Assembly (NCBI GenBank): GCA_014237465.1
Contig: JABZFM010000019.1
Coordinates: 1-64,000, forward strand
Length of the DNA: 64,000 nucleotides
Reading direction: 5' to 3'
From: Desulfobacteraceae bacterium
GTDB lineage: Bacteria; Desulfobacterota; Desulfobacteria; Desulfobacterales; Desulfosalsimonadaceae
Of the stretch, positions 33,186 through 42,349 are shown piece after piece. Numbering within the stretch: position 1 is the first letter of the stretch; each line of letters opens with the position of its first letter. A model generated the notes under the pieces. That model saw only the letters and a program-made list of their open reading frames with translations. It was not told where the DNA came from and made no database searches. Position numbers and translations under genes: made by a program.

Positions 33186-33850
33186 AAATAAAGTCCTTTT
33201 TTGTGAATATATTTTTCAACTGAGCCCGGAACCATGCGTTTAATTGAAACGCCCTGCCGGACAAAATTTCGTATTTTGGTAGATGAAATATCAAGCGGGG
33301 TCACGTGAAACAAATACACCGACTGCTTTGTCGGGTGAACAAAACAGGTTTCCTGCTGTAAAAATTCATATCCCGGATCCACTTGACCATGAATATATTT
33401 TCCCAGTTCAGCGGATGGCTTTGCGGTCCGTTTTGTTTCTTCCGCCGGTCGTGTCATGACAATAAACGGGATCAGGCCAAAGAGTTTTTGAAAGGATTTC
33501 CAGGTATCAATTTCGAGAAACGCATCTATTCCCACAATTAAATAGCAGGGCGTTGATTCGGGAAGCTTGTTTTTGAAATACCTGACAGTATCAATGGTGT
33601 ATGAAGGTCCCTGGCGATGGATTTCCACATCTGACGCCATAAAGCCCCTTCCGGGTGGTATCGCCGCCTTTATCATCTGAAAACGGTCTTTCTCATCTGC
33701 CAGATCATCTGCCCCCTTATGCGGCGGAACAGCTGAAGGAATAAAGTATATTTTTTCCAGTTTAAATCCAGCCTTTACGTCTTCCGCCACCTTCAGGTGG
33801 CCGTTGTGTAACGGGTTGAATGTCCCGCCAAAAAGACCGATGCCGTTCAA
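33182..33850 (-). CDS. nadD: nicotinate-nucleotide adenylyltransferase
   Basis: The 222-residue enzyme adenylates nicotinate mononucleotide in NAD synthesis. GLFGGTFNPLHNGHL gives the nucleotidyltransferase HxGH-type motif, and ISSTKIRNFVRQG is the closing SxTxxR motif. It sits in the conserved order proB-nadD-rsfS. Length is standard. Confidence 0.94.
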   Translation of the reverse strand: MNGIGLFGGTFNPLHNGHLKVAEDVKAGFKLEKIYFIPSAVPPHKGADDLADEKDRFQMIKAAIPPGRGFMASDVEIHRQGPSYTIDTVRYFKNKLPESTPCYLIVGIDAFLEIDTWKSFQKLFGLIPFIVMTRPAEETKRTAKPSAELGKYIHGQVDPGYEFLQQETCFVHPTKQSVYLFHVTPLDISSTKIRNFVRQGVSIKRMVPGSVEKYIHKKGLYL

Positions 33851-33929
33851 AAAAATAGTCCCTGTTTTTTTATTTTATTTTTTTGAAAAAAATAACGATG
33901 TATTGGAGCCAAAGGCGCCGTTTTTCCCT

Positions 33930-35072
33930 TTAAAGAAGGCATTCGTTGAGAATTGTCAGATTATCCCGATGAATGACCTCATCATAGAGCTTTTGGCCCA
34001 GACATTCCTGAATCTGATCGGTTTTACACCCCATGATTTTCCGGATATCGGAAGCGCTGTAGTTGACCAACCCGACTGCGATTCGCGAATTATTTTCGCC
34101 GCTTAATTCAACCGCATCCCCAACCCCGAAATCACCTTCAACATCAATTATCCCCCCGGGAAGAAGGCTTTTACCCCGTTGTAATATCGCCATGACCGCG
34201 CCTTCATCAATCCGGAGGGTTCCTTTGGGCTTGATATTATAGCCGATCCAGCATTTCCGACTGGAGAGTTTTTCCTTTGCCGGAATAAAAAACGTACCTA
34301 AGTTCTCTCCGGAAAACAGTTTTTTCAAACTATCTGCTTCCCGGCCATTGGCAATGATCATGGGAATTCCGGCATTGGTGACTTTTGCCGCCGCCCGGAC
34401 CTTGCTTAACATCCCGCCGGAACCCAAGGCTCCCGGTATATCGCCGGCAATGGTTTCAATGCTGCCGTCAATGGTTTCAACTTCTGAAATCAGTTCCACG
34501 TTTTTCTGTCTTCTGGGATCGCCGGTATATAATCCGTCGATATCCGTCAAATTGATAAGAAAATCCGCATTCATCAAAAGCGCGATCATGGCGGACAGGT
34601 TATCGTTATCACCAAACTGAATCTCTTCTACCACCACCGTATCGTTTTCATTAATGACTGGAATTATTTTCCACGACAAGAGTGTGTTTAACGTATTTCG
34701 GGCATTTAAATAGCGATCCCGGCTGGCGGTCAAGTCGTCTCCGGTCAGCAGTATCTGGGCGACCTTGATACCATAAACACCAAAGGCTTTTTCATATTCC
34801 AGCATCAGCCCGGGTTGGCCGACTGCCGCAATGGCCTGCCGTTTGGGAGTTTCATCCGGACGCTTTGACAGTCCGATCTTTTTCTGTCCCGAAGCCATGG
34901 CACCCGATGAGACCAGAATCACCTCAATCCCGCTTGCCATCAGATGGCTGATCTGTGTGGACAGGGAATAAATTACCGGAAGGTTCAACCCCTGATCAGC
35001 GGTCAGCACATTGCTGCCGACCTTTACCACAAGACGCTTTGCTGCTTTGAAATAGGATTGGCGGTTAATCAT
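33930..35072 (-). CDS. proB: glutamate 5-kinase with PUA domain
   Basis: The enzyme phosphorylates glutamate in the first step of proline synthesis. The kinase domain starts KRLVVKVGSNVLTAD and contains VSSGAMASGQKKIGL and INENDTV; a C-terminal PUA domain follows (about residues 270-370). The start chosen is MINRQ, which overlaps the end of obg by 8 bp; an ATG two codons upstream (35078) is equally possible. It is part of the rplU-gpmI run. Confidence 0.92.
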   Translation of the reverse strand: MINRQSYFKAAKRLVVKVGSNVLTADQGLNLPVIYSLSTQISHLMASGIEVILVSSGAMASGQKKIGLSKRPDETPKRQAIAAVGQPGLMLEYEKAFGVYGIKVAQILLTGDDLTASRDRYLNARNTLNTLLSWKIIPVINENDTVVVEEIQFGDNDNLSAMIALLMNADFLINLTDIDGLYTGDPRRQKNVELISEVETIDGSIETIAGDIPGALGSGGMLSKVRAAAKVTNAGIPMIIANGREADSLKKLFSGENLGTFFIPAKEKLSSRKCWIGYNIKPKGTLRIDEGAVMAILQRGKSLLPGGIIDVEGDFGVGDAVELSGENNSRIAVGLVNYSASDIRKIMGCKTDQIQECLGQKLYDEVIHRDNLTILNECLL

Positions 35073-36102
35073 TGTCATCGGTATCCGTATCAATACCCGT
35101 ATCAATATCCGGGGTATTGATTATTTTATTTAACTCACAGACCAACTCATCCACGCCGCTGCCGGTAATGGCGGAAATTTCATATACCGGTTTGTTCTCT
35201 ACAGCAGCCCGAAAGGCTGCCGCTGACTTCTCCGTTTCCGGCATATCCATTTTATTTAACACAATAATCTGCTGCTTTTCAACAAGCTTGCTGCTGAATC
35301 CCGCAAGCTCCTGATTGATGGCATTATACGACTGTAATGGATCCTCCGGATCTATGGTTGTACAATCGATCAAATGAAGCAGAGTACGGTTCCGTTCGAT
35401 ATGCCGTAAAAATTTGATGCCCAGTCCGGTGCCTTCATGGGCGCCTTCAATCAATCCGGGGGTATCAGCCACAACAAAAGGCTCTCCCCAGTCCGTTGAA
35501 ACAACACCGAGATTGGGAGTAAGGGTGGTAAAAGGATAATCTGCGACTTTGGGACGCGCGGATGAGATCCGGCTAATCAGCGTGGATTTACCGGCATTCG
35601 GAAATCCGACAATTCCGACATCGGCAAGAAGTTTTAAGTCCAGTTTTAAATTAAAGAATTCGCCGGGCAACCCGGGCTGTGCATACCGGGGGGCACGATT
35701 GGTGGATGTGCTAAACCGTCGGTTTCCTTTACCCCCAAGTCCGCTCTTTGCAATAATAAAGGATTCACCGTCGGAAATACAGTCTTTGATGGTTTCACCG
35801 GTATCCGCATTGACGATCAACGTACCTGGTGGCACTTCTATGATCAGGTCTTCGCCGTTTTTTCCGGACTTTTGCCCGCCCTGACCATATTGGCCGTTTT
35901 TTGCTTTGAAAATCTTTTTATAACGAAATTGATACAGCGTTCTTCGTCGGGAGGTTGTGAGGATGATGACATCCCCGCCCTTACCGCCGTCACCGCCGTC
36001 CGGACCGCCTTTCGGGATAAATTTTTCCCGTCGAAAGCTTACACAGCCCCGGCCGCCATCACCGGCTTTGACAAAAATCGACGCTTCGTCAATAAATTTC
36101 AC
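35065..36102 (-). CDS. obg: Obg GTPase
   Basis: The 345-residue protein has the glycine-rich Obg fold (residues 1-158, with [14 protein letters not shown]) and a G domain with P-loop GFPNAGKS (166-173), followed by DTPG and NKMD. It acts in large-subunit assembly and stress control. The C-terminus is short and acidic (a run of Asp and Thr) instead of the longer domain of some homologues. It overlaps rpmA by 4 bp and proB by 8. Confidence 0.95.
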   Translation of the reverse strand: MKFIDEASIFVKAGDGGRGCVSFRREKFIPKGGPDGGDGGKGGDVIILTTSRRRTLYQFRYKKIFKAKNGQYGQGGQKSGKNGEDLIIEVPPGTLIVNADTGETIKDCISDGESFIIAKSGLGGKGNRRFSTSTNRAPRYAQPGLPGEFFNLKLDLKLLADVGIVGFPNAGKSTLISRISSARPKVADYPFTTLTPNLGVVSTDWGEPFVVADTPGLIEGAHEGTGLGIKFLRHIERNRTLLHLIDCTTIDPEDPLQSYNAINQELAGFSSKLVEKQQIIVLNKMDMPETEKSAAAFRAAVENKPVYEISAITGSGVDELVCELNKIINTPDIDTGIDTDTDDND

Positions 36103-36353
36103 ACGGAATAAACACTGACCTTTTTCCGGGAACGACCCAGCCGTTCATAGGTAACGACACCGTCAACCTTTGAAAACAATGTATAGTCTTTACCCATTCC
36201 GACATTCTGTCCCGGATGAATTCTGGTTCCAACCTGACGGACCAGAATATTTCCCGCTTTGACCGGCTGTCCGCCATATATTTTAATGCCGCGTCGTTGG
36301 GCATTGCTGTCACGGCCATTTCTTGAACTACCCGCAGCTTTTTTATGTGACAT
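36099..36353 (-). CDS. rpmA: 50S ribosomal protein L27
   Basis: The 84-residue protein begins [20 protein letters not shown] and contains [13 protein letters not shown], diagnostic for L27. It lacks an N-terminal cleaved extension. In most bacteria it follows rplU directly; here 238 bp containing tandem and GATGGC-type repeats separates the two. It overlaps obg by 4 bp. Confidence 0.96.
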   Translation of the reverse strand: MSHKKAAGSSRNGRDSNAQRRGIKIYGGQPVKAGNILVRQVGTRIHPGQNVGMGKDYTLFSKVDGVVTYERLGRSRKKVSVYSV

Positions 36354-36419
36354 GGTTTTCTCTCCTTATATATTTGATAAACTGCTAAAAATCAGATTTT
36401 ATGCTCTAATAAAAAGTTG

Positions 36420-36475
36420 CCCGAAAAGCTAAACCCGAAAAGCTAAACCCGGATGGCTAAACCCGGATGGCTAAG
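36420..36475. repeat. four tandem 14-bp units between rplU and rpmA
   Basis: Units CCCGAAAAGCTAAA (twice) and CCCGGATGGCTAA plus one base (twice) follow each other without gaps. The last unit merges into the GATGGC end of the neighbouring repeat element, as if the element's end had been copied in tandem and then drifted. Confidence 0.75.
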
Positions 36476-36592
36476 TTAAAAGTTCTATATACAAGGCGTA
36501 ATGATTTTTCAGACAAGAAATCATACATATAGTATCTTGATTGGCTGAAAAATCACAACAACGCAGTAGATGGGACTTTTAACGACGCCATC
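36466..36592. repeat. GATGGC-ended intergenic repeat, family I copy 2
   Basis: The element begins GATGGCTAAGTTAAAAGTTC and ends GACTTTTAACGACGCCATC. Its interior holds an inverted repeat (TTTTTCAG and CTGAAAAA) around a core which, on the opposite strand, reads TCAAGATACTATATGTATG, matching the 19983-20123 copy. Its last base is the first base of the rplU stop codon, so rplU ends exactly at the element's edge. Confidence 0.75.
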
Positions 36593-36903
36593 TATGCGCT
36601 GATACTGTCGATCTTAACAGCCGTGTAAGACTGACGATGGCCCTGGGTCCGGCGATACCGTTTGCGACGTTTGTATTTGAACACGATAATTTTCTTGCTT
36701 TTGCCCTGCTCAACAATTTGAGCATTTACGGATGCATTTTCAACCACCGGCTGTCCAATGGTTAACGCTTCACCGTCCGCGACCAGCAACACCTTGTCAA
36801 AGGTAAGGGCCTCGCCGACATTGCCGTCAACCTTTTCAATCCGTAATACATCACCTTCTTCTACTTTATACTGTTTTCCGCCAGCTGCAACTACGGCATA
36901 CAT
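36592..36903 (-). CDS. rplU: 50S ribosomal protein L21
   Basis: The 103-residue protein begins MYAVVAAGGKQYKVEEGDVL and ends in the basic KYKRRKRYRRTQGHRQ segment, diagnostic of L21. It opens the ribosomal and GTPase run read leftward. Its stop codon abuts the intergenic repeat. Confidence 0.96.
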   Translation of the reverse strand: MYAVVAAGGKQYKVEEGDVLRIEKVDGNVGEALTFDKVLLVADGEALTIGQPVVENASVNAQIVEQGKSKKIIVFKYKRRKRYRRTQGHRQSYTAVKIDSISA

Positions 36904-37096
36904 TTTTACTTCCTCCGTTTACGACTTTATATAACTTTCAAGAAACTCAAAAATTATATTTTTATTTCCTGTTTTGTCAATAAAAATATAATAAATATCC
37001 TAAAATAACGATTACAGGAAAACAGTTTCAAAAACAAGATCCACGAAAAAACATTTCCGTGAATTTCCGATATCATCAAAAACCGAAGCCATTAAA

Positions 37097-37129
37097 AAAA
37101 GGGGGCATTCTCCAAGAATGTCCCCTTTT
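37097..37129 (-). terminator. terminator of dsrMKJOP
   Basis: A 15-bp stem (AAAAGGGGGCATTCT with its complement, one G-U pair) and a 3-nt loop, followed on the minus strand by seven T residues, 18 bp after the dsrP stop. It is a very strong intrinsic terminator. Confidence 0.85.
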
Positions 37130-37146
37130 GATATATTTAAAAAAGC

Positions 37147-38304
37147 TTACACAGCCACTTCTTCCTTGACCCCAACAAATACCTTGTAAAGGATTGTCAG
37201 AACCAAAAACCCTGTCGCATAGACACCGATGGTAATCATTACCTCCGGAAATGTCGGAAAATATTCATTCACCTCATGGAGTGGATTGGGGACAAATCCG
37301 CCGGAGACCATGCCCAGCCCCTTATCGATCCAGATTCCGATAAAAGTAAAGACACAGGCCACTCCGAGAACCGCCTCGTTCTGTCGGGCAGCCGGTATCA
37401 CCAGCAGAATAATGCCGCCAACCATCAGCACCATGGCCGTCCACATGAACGGAACCAGAATACCGTGACCATGAAGACCGAAAAACAGGTATTGCAGATG
37501 GTCCATATGCTCCGGTATCTGGCTATATAACGCCACGAAAACCTCGCAGGCAAAAAAGAAAATATTGGCAATGGCACCGTAAACCACGACTTTTGCCAGG
37601 GTCTGAATCTGCTCTTTGCCTGGATCAAATTTTGTTACTTTCCGGACAATAAAGCATAACAAGACCAAAAACGCGGGACCAGCGGCAAACGCGGATGCCA
37701 AAAACCGGGGGGCAAGGATGGCCGTGAGCCAGAATCCCCTGCCGGGCAGACCGCAGTAAAGATATGCTGTTACCGTATGAATACTGATAGCCCAGGGAAC
37801 CGAAAGATAAATCAGCGGTTTGAGCCATTGGGCCGGCGGAACGGAGTTGCGTTCCGCATCCAGCACATTCCACCCGATGACAAGGTTCAAAAACAGGTAT
37901 CCGCTGAGGACGATCATATCCCAGAAGAGCATGGAATTCGGGGATGGATATAACAGCACGTTTAAGAGCCGCATGGGTTGCCCAAGATCGACCACAATAA
38001 ACAGAATACACATGATTACGGAGGAGATGGCCAGAAATTCACCCAGAATGGTGATTCTGCCAAATGCTTTGTAATTATGAAGATAATACGGAATTACCAG
38101 CATTACGGCAGACGCCGCAACCCCAACCAGAAAGGTGAACTGGGCAATATAAAACCCCCAGGTCACATCCCGGCTCATACCGGTTATTCCAAGACCGAAA
38201 TCAAGCTGCTTTAAATAAAAACCAAAGCCGACAGCGATTATTCCCAGCAGCGCAAACACCCAAAGCCAATACGCCTTACTTCCTTTTAACGCCTTTTCCA
38301 GCAT
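37147..38304 (-). CDS. dsrP: DsrP, NrfD-like membrane subunit
   Basis: The 385-residue protein has about ten transmembrane helices and belongs to the NrfD/PsrC family. It is the quinone-interacting subunit of the DsrMKJOP complex, which links the menaquinone pool and cytoplasmic sulfite reduction through DsrC. Features include WGFYIAQFTFLVGVAASAVM and the FGLHGHGILVPF segment. It follows dsrO by 11 bp and ends the operon. Confidence 0.93.
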   Translation of the reverse strand: MLEKALKGSKAYWLWVFALLGIIAVGFGFYLKQLDFGLGITGMSRDVTWGFYIAQFTFLVGVAASAVMLVIPYYLHNYKAFGRITILGEFLAISSVIMCILFIVVDLGQPMRLLNVLLYPSPNSMLFWDMIVLSGYLFLNLVIGWNVLDAERNSVPPAQWLKPLIYLSVPWAISIHTVTAYLYCGLPGRGFWLTAILAPRFLASAFAAGPAFLVLLCFIVRKVTKFDPGKEQIQTLAKVVVYGAIANIFFFACEVFVALYSQIPEHMDHLQYLFFGLHGHGILVPFMWTAMVLMVGGIILLVIPAARQNEAVLGVACVFTFIGIWIDKGLGMVSGGFVPNPLHEVNEYFPTFPEVMITIGVYATGFLVLTILYKVFVGVKEEVAV

Positions 38305-38315
38305 AATTACCTACC

Positions 38316-39119
38316 TTATACTAAATAATATACCGATGGGTTTGTTCCCAGGTTTTGTTTACGCCGAATGGCATAATTTTCTTTTAACAGCTTTCTAACC
38401 CCTGAGTTGGGGTCCGAAAGATCACCAAAAACCAGAGCGCCTTTAGAAACTTCCACGCATGCCGGCTGTTTTCCCACAGCCAGGCGTTCCGCACAGAAGT
38501 TACATTTTTCAACCACGCCTTTCATGCGGGTGGGAAATTCCTTATTTTCATTTTTAATGGCGTTGTCCGCACGGGGGTCTCTGAAGTTAAAACTTCTCGA
38601 ACCATACGGACAGGCGGCCATGCAGAAACGGCATCCAATGCACCGGTGGAAATCCATTAAAACAATCCCGTCTGCCCGTTGAAAGGTTGCCTGGGTGGGA
38701 CATACCTGAACACACGGAGGATTCTCACAATGATTGCACAACACCGGAATCGGCAATTCTTTTAACCGATCGACAAGAAATTCATCCTGCTTTTCCGGAA
38801 AGACATGTTTATAATGGGTTTCCCAGATCCATTTGATCTCGTGTTTTTTTTCTTCATGATGCGGGACATTATGCGTCTGGTGACACACTTTTTCAATTTT
38901 TCTACAAATCCTGCCGTTCAGTTTCCGGGTATCAATAACCATTCCCCACCGTTTTGCAGTCAGGGCGTTTGCTGTTTTTTTATACGTTGCGTCAGCCGAA
39001 GCCTGTCCGGAGGACGCAATCGCGTCTTCTGATGCCAGCCCATCCAGCAAAGACAGAGAGCCCAAGCCCAGAACGGATACACCGGCGAATTTTAAGAAGC
39101 TCCTTCTGTTCTTCTCCAT
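38316..39119 (-). CDS. dsrO: DsrO, periplasmic iron-sulfur subunit
   Basis: The ATG at 39119, with AGGAG 9 nt upstream, gives 267 residues and a twin-arginine signal (RRSFLKFAGVSVLGLG at the N-terminus). The mature part has four-cysteine clusters CNHCENPPCVQVCP, CIGCRFCMAACPYG and CNFCAERL with nearby cysteines, typical of DmsB/NrfC-like electron carriers. It is exported folded by Tat and passes electrons between DsrJ and DsrP. The start overlaps the dsrJ stop by one base. Confidence 0.93.
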   Translation of the reverse strand: MEKNRRSFLKFAGVSVLGLGSLSLLDGLASEDAIASSGQASADATYKKTANALTAKRWGMVIDTRKLNGRICRKIEKVCHQTHNVPHHEEKKHEIKWIWETHYKHVFPEKQDEFLVDRLKELPIPVLCNHCENPPCVQVCPTQATFQRADGIVLMDFHRCIGCRFCMAACPYGSRSFNFRDPRADNAIKNENKEFPTRMKGVVEKCNFCAERLAVGKQPACVEVSKGALVFGDLSDPNSGVRKLLKENYAIRRKQNLGTNPSVYYLV

Positions 39120-39502
39120 CACTTCTTCTCCTTCGGGTATGTATGACAATCCCAGCAGTATGGATCAACCGATGTATATTCATGACATTTGTCACAAAAA
39201 TCGGCTTTATTTGAATGACATTCCATGCATGTGCTGGAAAGACTTGCCATATATTCCTTACCATCTATTTCATAAACACGTTGGGCATCACGAACCGTTC
39301 GATCCCGCCAGCCGTCTAACAGCTGCATATGCTCTTTTCGCATGAAGTCCGCATCTCTGACACAGTGCTTGGCTTCCTTTGCCTTGTCCGTCAACAACGG
39401 TTCCGGCGCTGATGAAGCGGCCCCGTGATTGTACCAGAACGGAAACGTAAACACGGCAAAAAAGATGATCAACCCGATGATGATTTTCTGTTTATCATTC
39501 AT
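39119..39502 (-). CDS. dsrJ: DsrJ, triheme cytochrome c
   Basis: The ATG at 39502, preceded by GAGGAGG, gives 127 residues. An uncleaved N-terminal helix (IIIGLIIFFAVFTFPFW) anchors it. Three heme c motifs are present: CMECH (92-96), CDKCH (103-107) and CWDCH (116-120). The upstream conserved C47 (HCVRDADFMRKEHM) is the likely unusual heme ligand known from DsrJ of other species. It is a periplasmic part of DsrMKJOP. Confidence 0.93.
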   Translation of the reverse strand: MNDKQKIIIGLIIFFAVFTFPFWYNHGAASSAPEPLLTDKAKEAKHCVRDADFMRKEHMQLLDGWRDRTVRDAQRVYEIDGKEYMASLSSTCMECHSNKADFCDKCHEYTSVDPYCWDCHTYPKEKK

Positions 39503-39506
39503 CCGT

Positions 39507-41114
39507 TTACTCCTCCTCTTCACTCAAGGGTTCAAACCGAAGATCTGTGGTGCGCTCTATTTCACCTTCCATCACCAGCGCGTTCCCTACAAGCTCATGA
39601 ATCCCGGTGACATCGACTTCAGGCACCCAGTAATCCATCAACGGCGGTAATGCGGCCCTGTCAATGGCGCAGATGCAAGCCAGCATATTCACCCCGTGCT
39701 TATCATGAACATGCTTGACGGCATTCGCCCTGGGCAAACCGCCCCGCATTCTCAAGTCCATGATTTCTTCCGTATTTAAGCCTGCCCCGCTTCCGCAACA
39801 GAATGTCTGTTCCCGGATGGTGTTTTCCGGCATGTCATAAAAATGATTACACACATTATTCAAAACATACCGGGGCTCATCAAGAAGCCCCATGGCCCGT
39901 GACGGGTTGCAGGAATCGTGGAATGTCACCTTAAACTTGTCATTTCGACTCGGATCCAGCTTTAACTTGTTGTGCTTGATCAAATCAGCCGTAAATTCCG
40001 CGATATGCACCATCTTCGTGGACGCGGCATTGTCAAACCGGGTTCCGGTTAAGGGGCTTACCGGGGCCTCCATGAAGTCCGTCGGACCGTTCATGGTTTC
40101 CATGTACTGGTTGATGACCCGCCACATATGACCGCATTCGCCTCCCAGTATCCATTTAACGCCCAGGCGTTTGGCTTCCGCATACATTTTACCGTTTAAC
40201 CGTTTCATCACATCAGATGAAGTAAACAGGCCAAAGTTCCCGCCTTCAGACGCATACGTACTGAGGGTATAATCAAGACCGATATGCTCAAACAGCATTA
40301 AGTAACCCATCATCGTATAGGTACCCGGATCCGCAAACACATCTCCGGACGGCGTAATAAAAAGGACCTCAGCCCCTTTTCGGTTAAACGACGGGTTGAT
40401 TTTTATTCCGGTAATTTCTTCAATATCATCACAGAAGAAGTCGATCATGTCCTTGAATGCATGGGGCTGAATGCCAAGATGATTTCCGGTCCTGAAACAG
40501 TTAGCCACCGGCTCCAGTATCCAGTTAATATTCAACCCCAGCAGGGACAGCAACTCCCGCCCCATCATGGTAATTTCCGCCGTATCAATCCCGTAAGGAC
40601 AATATACCGAACACCGCCGGCATTCCGAACACTGATAAAAATAGGAAAACCACTCTTTGATGACTGCCGGCGTCATTTTTCTCGCCCCGGCAATGGATCC
40701 CAGAATTTTTCCAGCGGTTGTGAAATCCTTGCGATAAACGGATCTGAGAAGCTCGGCACGCAGTACCGGCATGTTTTTGGGATCACCGGTTCCAATAAAG
40801 AAGTGGCATTTGTCCGCACAGGCCCCACACCGGACACAGATATCCATAAAGACCTTTAAGGAACGATACTTTTCCAGGCGCTCCTTAAACCCTTCATAAA
40901 TAATCTCTTCCCAGTTGTCCGGGAGTTTCCAGTCTTCGTCTGCCGGGGACCATTCATCTCTGGCCGGGAGGCTAAGATACTCCAAATTCTTTTTCTTGGT
41001 GGGGTAGCAAAAATTTCCTGCGGTTAAATCCGTTGGCACCGCTTCCCACCGATCCGAAGGAATCGTGTAATCGATGCTATTGAACATTTCTTCAGGTTTC
41101 AGGATATCTACCAT
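39507..41114 (-). CDS. dsrK: DsrK, HdrD-like iron-sulfur catalytic subunit
   Basis: The 535-residue protein has two [4Fe-4S] motifs, CVRCGACADKCHFF and CSECRRCSVYCPYG, and CCG-type cysteine regions (FHDSCNPSRAMG, TFCCGSGAGLN) that bind the catalytic cluster as in heterodisulfide reductase subunit D. It is thought to reduce the DsrC trisulfide made by sulfite reductase. It starts 2 bp after dsrM ends and is followed 4 bp later by dsrJ. Confidence 0.95.
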   Translation of the reverse strand: MVDILKPEEMFNSIDYTIPSDRWEAVPTDLTAGNFCYPTKKKNLEYLSLPARDEWSPADEDWKLPDNWEEIIYEGFKERLEKYRSLKVFMDICVRCGACADKCHFFIGTGDPKNMPVLRAELLRSVYRKDFTTAGKILGSIAGARKMTPAVIKEWFSYFYQCSECRRCSVYCPYGIDTAEITMMGRELLSLLGLNINWILEPVANCFRTGNHLGIQPHAFKDMIDFFCDDIEEITGIKINPSFNRKGAEVLFITPSGDVFADPGTYTMMGYLMLFEHIGLDYTLSTYASEGGNFGLFTSSDVMKRLNGKMYAEAKRLGVKWILGGECGHMWRVINQYMETMNGPTDFMEAPVSPLTGTRFDNAASTKMVHIAEFTADLIKHNKLKLDPSRNDKFKVTFHDSCNPSRAMGLLDEPRYVLNNVCNHFYDMPENTIREQTFCCGSGAGLNTEEIMDLRMRGGLPRANAVKHVHDKHGVNMLACICAIDRAALPPLMDYWVPEVDVTGIHELVGNALVMEGEIERTTDLRFEPLSEEEE

Positions 41115-41116
41115 AA

Positions 41117-42115
41117 TTACTCCTTTTCCACAGGCAGACCTGCCTCGATCATTTTTTCCCTGAAATCATCTTCATACTCGTCATACGTATGAAATTTGAC
41201 CTTGGGGTTCCATGGATTAATATGTCTTTTCATCCGGCTGTTGTTTGCGAGATTTCGGGTGGGGCTTAAAAACACACCGCCCATATGCATCAACTTGCTG
41301 AATGGAATGTAAGAGACCAAAATACAGACAAAAAACAGGTGAACATAAAAAAGCCCGCCCAAACTGCCTTCCGGAATACCCACATGAAATGTTGCCAGGC
41401 CCATGGTTAACTCCTTGATTTTAACCACGTCCACCTTGGTAAAATACCGCATCATGATTCCGGTCAATGCGATCCCGATGATCAGCAGCAGGGGAAAATA
41501 ATCGGCCGCACGGGATATGTAATTGACTTTTGAGATGAAAATTCGCCGAAAAAGCAGCAGAACCGCCCCGGCCAGCAGGGTAACACCGGAAAGAAAAACA
41601 CCGGGAAGACCGACTTGCAGAATTCCGTCCGCCTGTTCAAGCGCCTTGACGAAAAAGGGAACCGGTTCCAGAAAAAATCTCAGATGGCGGACAACCACTG
41701 CAAGGAAGGAATAATGAAACAAAATGGCAAACAGCCACAGCCAGACGACCCATTTATAAGAGACTCGGTCGCCAACCAGTTCAACCCTTGAGTTTTTAAA
41801 TAAAGACCGAAACAGCACTATTTCCAAAAACATTCTGGTCATTACGCCAAACATACTGCTGGGGTTGTCAATCTTGTTTTGCTTAATCCATTCCAGGGAT
41901 TGCTGTTGACCGCATGTGGTGGGAATTCGAAACGGAACCGGGGAACTGGCCCAGCCCATGACCCGATTAACAAACCCGGCGATAAAAATCACCACCGCCA
42001 GATACGGAATAAAAATTCCGAACACGCCCTGAAGTCCTGCCACTCCACCACCCACATAGGCAACCAACCCAAGAACAACCACTGCCAGGAAGGAATATAA
42101 ATAATTTACATTCAT
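41117..42115 (-). CDS. dsrM: DsrM, cytochrome b membrane subunit
   Basis: The 332-residue protein has about six transmembrane helices and resembles the gamma subunit of nitrate reductase and HdrE. Histidines in the helices (for example LFHYSFLAVVVRHLRFFLE) are likely heme b ligands. It moves electrons between menaquinol and DsrK. First gene of dsrMKJOP; a GATGGC-type repeat occupies most of the gap upstream. Confidence 0.93.
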   Translation of the reverse strand: MNVNYLYSFLAVVVLGLVAYVGGGVAGLQGVFGIFIPYLAVVIFIAGFVNRVMGWASSPVPFRIPTTCGQQQSLEWIKQNKIDNPSSMFGVMTRMFLEIVLFRSLFKNSRVELVGDRVSYKWVVWLWLFAILFHYSFLAVVVRHLRFFLEPVPFFVKALEQADGILQVGLPGVFLSGVTLLAGAVLLLFRRIFISKVNYISRAADYFPLLLIIGIALTGIMMRYFTKVDVVKIKELTMGLATFHVGIPEGSLGGLFYVHLFFVCILVSYIPFSKLMHMGGVFLSPTRNLANNSRMKRHINPWNPKVKFHTYDEYEDDFREKMIEAGLPVEKE

Positions 42116-42160
42116 TGAAAATCACCTCATCCTACATGTTCACAATATATTTACAGATTT

Positions 42161-42285
42161 GATGGCTTCATAAAAAGTCCAAATTCTGTGTTGCACTGCA
42201 TTCCTCGTCACTGCGGAGTAGGCTAACGACACCTCATTCCTCAGAATTTGTGCGCCTTAAATTTGGAGCTTTTTTCTTTGCCATC
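42161..42285. repeat. GATGGC-ended intergenic repeat, family II copy 2
   Basis: A 125-bp element starts GATGGCTTCATAAAAAGTCC and ends TTTGCCATC. It aligns over its full length, inverted, with 12543-12667. It lies between dsrM and the RsbRD-like gene and would be part of any transcript that joins them. Confidence 0.75.
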
Positions 42286-42349
42286 CGAAACTGACTTTTT
42301 ACCATTTCATCAAGGTTAACACTAAGCGAATGCGTATAACCGTTATCCG

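Noticed and set aside
36420-36475. The 14-bp tandem units as a CRISPR array
   Set aside because: The units adjoin without spacers and no cas genes are present; no CRISPR array was found elsewhere in the window.
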